A DNA stretch of 58,000 nt from Cryptomeria japonica. Its lineage: Eukaryota; Streptophyta; Pinopsida; Cupressales; Cupressaceae. The position numbers and the translations under genes are program-made. The notes below the pieces were generated by a model that searched no databases, was not told where the DNA came from, and saw only the letters and a program-made list of their open reading frames with translations. Positions within the stretch are counted from its first letter, which is position 1; each line of letters begins with the position of its first letter. The stretch is from positions 103,966,796 through 104,024,795 of the forward strand of contig NC_081412.1 in the NCBI RefSeq assembly GCF_030272615.1, given 5' to 3'. Positions 55,715 through 58,000 of this stretch are shown piece by piece.

Positions 55715-56323
55715 TTCTTCATTCCTCATCTATCTTCTTTTCAATTCTTCAACATTGGATAATATGTTAGTATCTCTTAATTAAAGCAAAATAGAATTAA
55801 ATGTTATGGTGTTTAATCTATATTGCTTCGTTCCTGACAAGTGTGCATCCCTTTACTTTATAGTTTGTCTTGAATTCATTTATGTAAATTGTGAGAGATT
55901 TACATTTCCGTTATGCTAGCATATTATACAGTGTCGTTATGTGTTTAGTAGAATCGTATCATGTTGTGTTTAAGTTCAAAATTAAATCACATTAGTTATA
56001 TGATTCTTAGACTTAATGCATATTTCTTCCTTATCATCAATATAGTACTTGATTAAATATTTTAATTAAGTCACACATGTATCAATTTAATCATGGAGCA
56101 TTGAGAAATCAATCACATGGAAATTAAATTCTGAACATACATGTACGTTTAGCAAATGTATTAGATTTAATCAAAACAAAATATACATTGTTTTAAGCAT
56201 TAAAGATAACATATTTGAGACAAAAGAGAAGCATGTATATATACATATATATATATGTGTGGATCGTATACAAATATAGGTCACTGTATATCCAAAATGT
56301 GACCTCTCTTTTACATCATAAAA
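55715..56323. other. AT-rich gap, no gene seen
   Basis: It separates the end of gypsy-B pol from the PMD pseudogene and contains a TA/CA simple repeat at about 56235-56262. No LTR start or PPT is recognised. Confidence 0.55.
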
Positions 56324-56768
56324 TCATCTCCTATCCCTAGGGCTAGTGGCTGGAGAGTGTCGACTGGACGCTCCCTCCTGATCTGGCCGTGAAGGTGGAC
56401 CCATGGGTGTGTAGCGCGATACAGACCGTGAGTGACTTCGAGAGGAACTCCTACGATCCCTATCCATAAGGATCGCGTGATAGGTGGTAGCCTCGGCCTG
56501 AGCCGCTGCTAGATCTTGTCCCGCCTGCTGGAGGTCCTCTAATAGGACTCTCTCTCTCTTTGCCGCACCTGTTGGAGGTCCTCTGATAGGACTCTCTCTC
56601 TCTCCCTCCATATATCTACCTGTACTCAGAATGGGGAAAACAAATCCTCATGCCGACCTGCGTTCCCCTGAAGCCTATAGGCAATCTGTGAGGAACTGGG
56701 GATCTGTGCTATCATGGAAATGTCTGTCATTGCCTGCTGAATCAGGGAACGTCACTCCTGCACATTAG

Positions 56769-56847
56769 CTGTAGCAGTAGAACAGATTTTTGTTAGTACC
56801 ATTCTATATCATCAAAACATTAATCAATCAATATAAACCTACTATAC
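56769..56847 (-). other. probable 79-bp intron of the PMD relic
   Basis: On the minus strand the donor is CAG|GTATAG and the acceptor TGCTACAG|CTAATG after a pyrimidine-leaning stretch. Removing it joins YWREGDP to ANVQE in frame. Further introns are not evident in the visible part. Confidence 0.6.
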
Positions 56848-57060
56848 CTGGATCTCCCTCACGCCAGTAGGGATCATGATATGGTAGCATCTATGTCTGG
56901 GAACTGCTAGGCTCCCCTCGCTCGAATAATCTGTGCACGATGGGTGTAGGCTGGACGGTACTAGGGACAAGTCTCCGTATTGCCTCATGTTCCCCCTGTT
57001 GGGGAATAAGAGGTGGATCCAGAGCTATGGTATCATCTCCTGAATGGTGGGGAGCTGCAT

Positions 57061-57200
57061 CTGACTCCTCCTCCTCATCTCTATCCTCCTCCTCATCGTC
57101 CTCCTCGTCATCCTCATCCTCGTCCTCATCTGCATCATCACCTGCATCCTCCTCGTCCTCCTCTCTATCTGTATCCTCCTCCTCCTCCTCCTCGGCACTG
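57061..57200. repeat. CTC/TCC-type triplet repeat coding an acidic tract
   Basis: Imperfect tcctcc/tcatcc triplets on the plus strand are GAG/GAT/GAC codons on the minus strand and give a Glu/Asp tract of about 45 residues in the PMD relic. Confidence 0.85.
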
Positions 57201-58000
57201 GGCTGATCGCCTGTAGGTGGATCAGGATCTCCCGCCTCCTCATGACCCTCTCCCTCCTCTGGCTCCTCTGACCTGGATCCTTGGTCCTCGTCTTGGTCTC
57301 CATGTCTCCATGGGCCTGGATAGCCTGTCGGATGATCTGGTGGAAAGATAGGACCTGGATATGATCTCATAAACCATGAGACGTACCTGCGCTGTGCTCC
57401 AGGCTCTGTAGAGTAGTTAGTGACTACATCCTGATCAGATCCCTCTAAGTCTGTAGTCTCAATGTCATCTATCGTCAGTCTCGCTACTGCTCTAGGTTTG
57501 GGAATGACCCGCGAGTGTCGAGTATAGATGGGCACATCGGCTGGAACACACTGCTCTAGCCCAAACTGCCTCCGTACTCGGTCAAAGTAGAATGGGACTA
57601 TGATGTGTGAATATCATCCCTGTAGTAGGTGGTTCCTCTGTAGGCATGCTAACTGTCTCTCCATACCATCCCATCTGTGCATCCGTAGGTAAGGTCTCCA
57701 CACTGTCACCTCGGCTGTCAATCTATCAAAAATCACTCTCCAATATAACAAATCTCTAAATCTCCACTCGCTGGTAAGTGGATAAGCGAACACCCTAGGT
57801 CGCTCGCTCGCTGTACTCAGCGGAAAGCCGACGGGCCTAGTGCATGTGAAGTGCTCTAAAATCCATACCTGTAGAAGTGTGCATGTCATCAAACTGAACC
57901 CCTATCCGAATACATACTCCTCAAGGTCGTGATAGAGATGTGCAAGCATACTCTGACCCCAAGCATACACTCTCCTATGTCTCTCCATTGCTCTGATACA

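Larger units (their letters stand above)
48301..55740 (+). mobile_element. gypsy-B: Tat-lineage Ty3-gypsy element with Pol only, 3' LTR not seen
   Basis: A 5' LTR (48301-49961) is followed by a PBS, a short leader of about 150 bases and a single long pol frame (50135-55714). No Gag domain lies between PBS and protease. The two RNase H domains place it in the Tat lineage. No second LTR or PPT is recognisable between 55715 and 58000, so the right end is lost or outside the window; 55740 is a nominal end. Confidence 0.88.
56324..58000 (-). pseudogene. plant mobile domain (PMD, MAIN-like) protein relic, partial
   Basis: Entering from the right edge, the minus strand reads AWGQSMLAHLYHDLEEYVFG, stop, LLQVWILEHFTCTRPVGFP, WRFRDLLYWRVIFDRL, LLQG, stop, FYFDRVRRQFGLEQCVP and RRYVSWFMRSYPG. 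The Trp-rich LLQxW..EHF block and the VRRQFGL..xVP motif are typical of the C-terminal half of the plant mobile domain family. A Glu/Asp-rich tract (57060-57200) and an SR-rich tail (RSSSRSHSRSVSR, near 56430) follow. A spliceable intron at 56769-56847 keeps the frame. Stops at about 57900, 57611, 56891 and 56744 indicate decay. PMD proteins occur both as host genes and inside transposons; this copy lies in repeats, and the N-terminal half is outside the window. Confidence 0.78.

Noticed and set aside
56940-57206. Serine-rich plus-strand frame
   Set aside because: It is the antisense of the Glu/Asp codon tract of the PMD relic.

Overview
The window is plant nuclear DNA made almost entirely of retrotransposons and other repeats in different stages of decay. 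I find no complete host gene, tRNA or rRNA. Very long LTRs (about 1 to 1.7 kb), Ty1-copia elements primed by initiator Met tRNA, Tat-lineage Ty3-gypsy elements, a hAT transposase relic and a plant mobile domain (PMD) relic together suggest a seed plant with a very large genome. A conifer or other gymnosperm is a plausible guess, but it is an inference: nothing here fixes the species.

Layout. 1-4416: 3' part of a degraded copia element on + (copia-1). 4417-7325: AT- and GA-rich spacer with a 34-bp perfect palindrome, an unrecognised minus-strand ORF and an RNase H relic. 7326-14907: a full-length copia element of the same family on the minus strand (copia-2), with two LTRs, PBS, PPT, a 5-bp target duplication and an intact gag, inserted into a gypsy gag fragment. 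16430-21340: 5'-truncated copia-3 on the minus strand, with a solo LTR (18675-20268) in its RT. 21354-25434: a long unrecognised + strand ORF broken mainly by stop codons, with G-patch-like and coiled-coil parts. 26398-29111: hAT transposase pseudogene on the minus strand. 29433-29558: 42-bp tandem repeats. 29855-30751: unrecognised degenerate ORF. 31130-34341 plus 42206-42936: copia-4 on the minus strand, split by a second solo LTR (31836-33512) and by gypsy-A (34342-42205). 42937-45985: AT-rich, no gene seen. 45986-48300: a gag scrap and a copia-like element without coding sequence. 48301 to about 55740: gypsy-B on +, inserted into the 3' LTR of the preceding element. 56324-58000: PMD pseudogene on the minus strand, running off the window.

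How the parts may work together. Gypsy-A and gypsy-B look complementary. A has two LTRs, PBS and PPT but codes only for Gag plus a protease-like fold with an altered active site. B has the same type of LTR and PBS but starts directly with a protease-RT-RNase H-RNase H-integrase polyprotein and has no Gag domain. They share LTR hairpins and a leader/LTR repeat. A split, two-partner gypsy system is the most interesting hypothesis in the window, and it is an inference from single copies. A second system-level feature is the tail-to-tail arrangement of copia-1 and copia-2, a multi-kilobase inverted repeat that could give double-stranded RNA. At least five nested insertions can be ordered in time.
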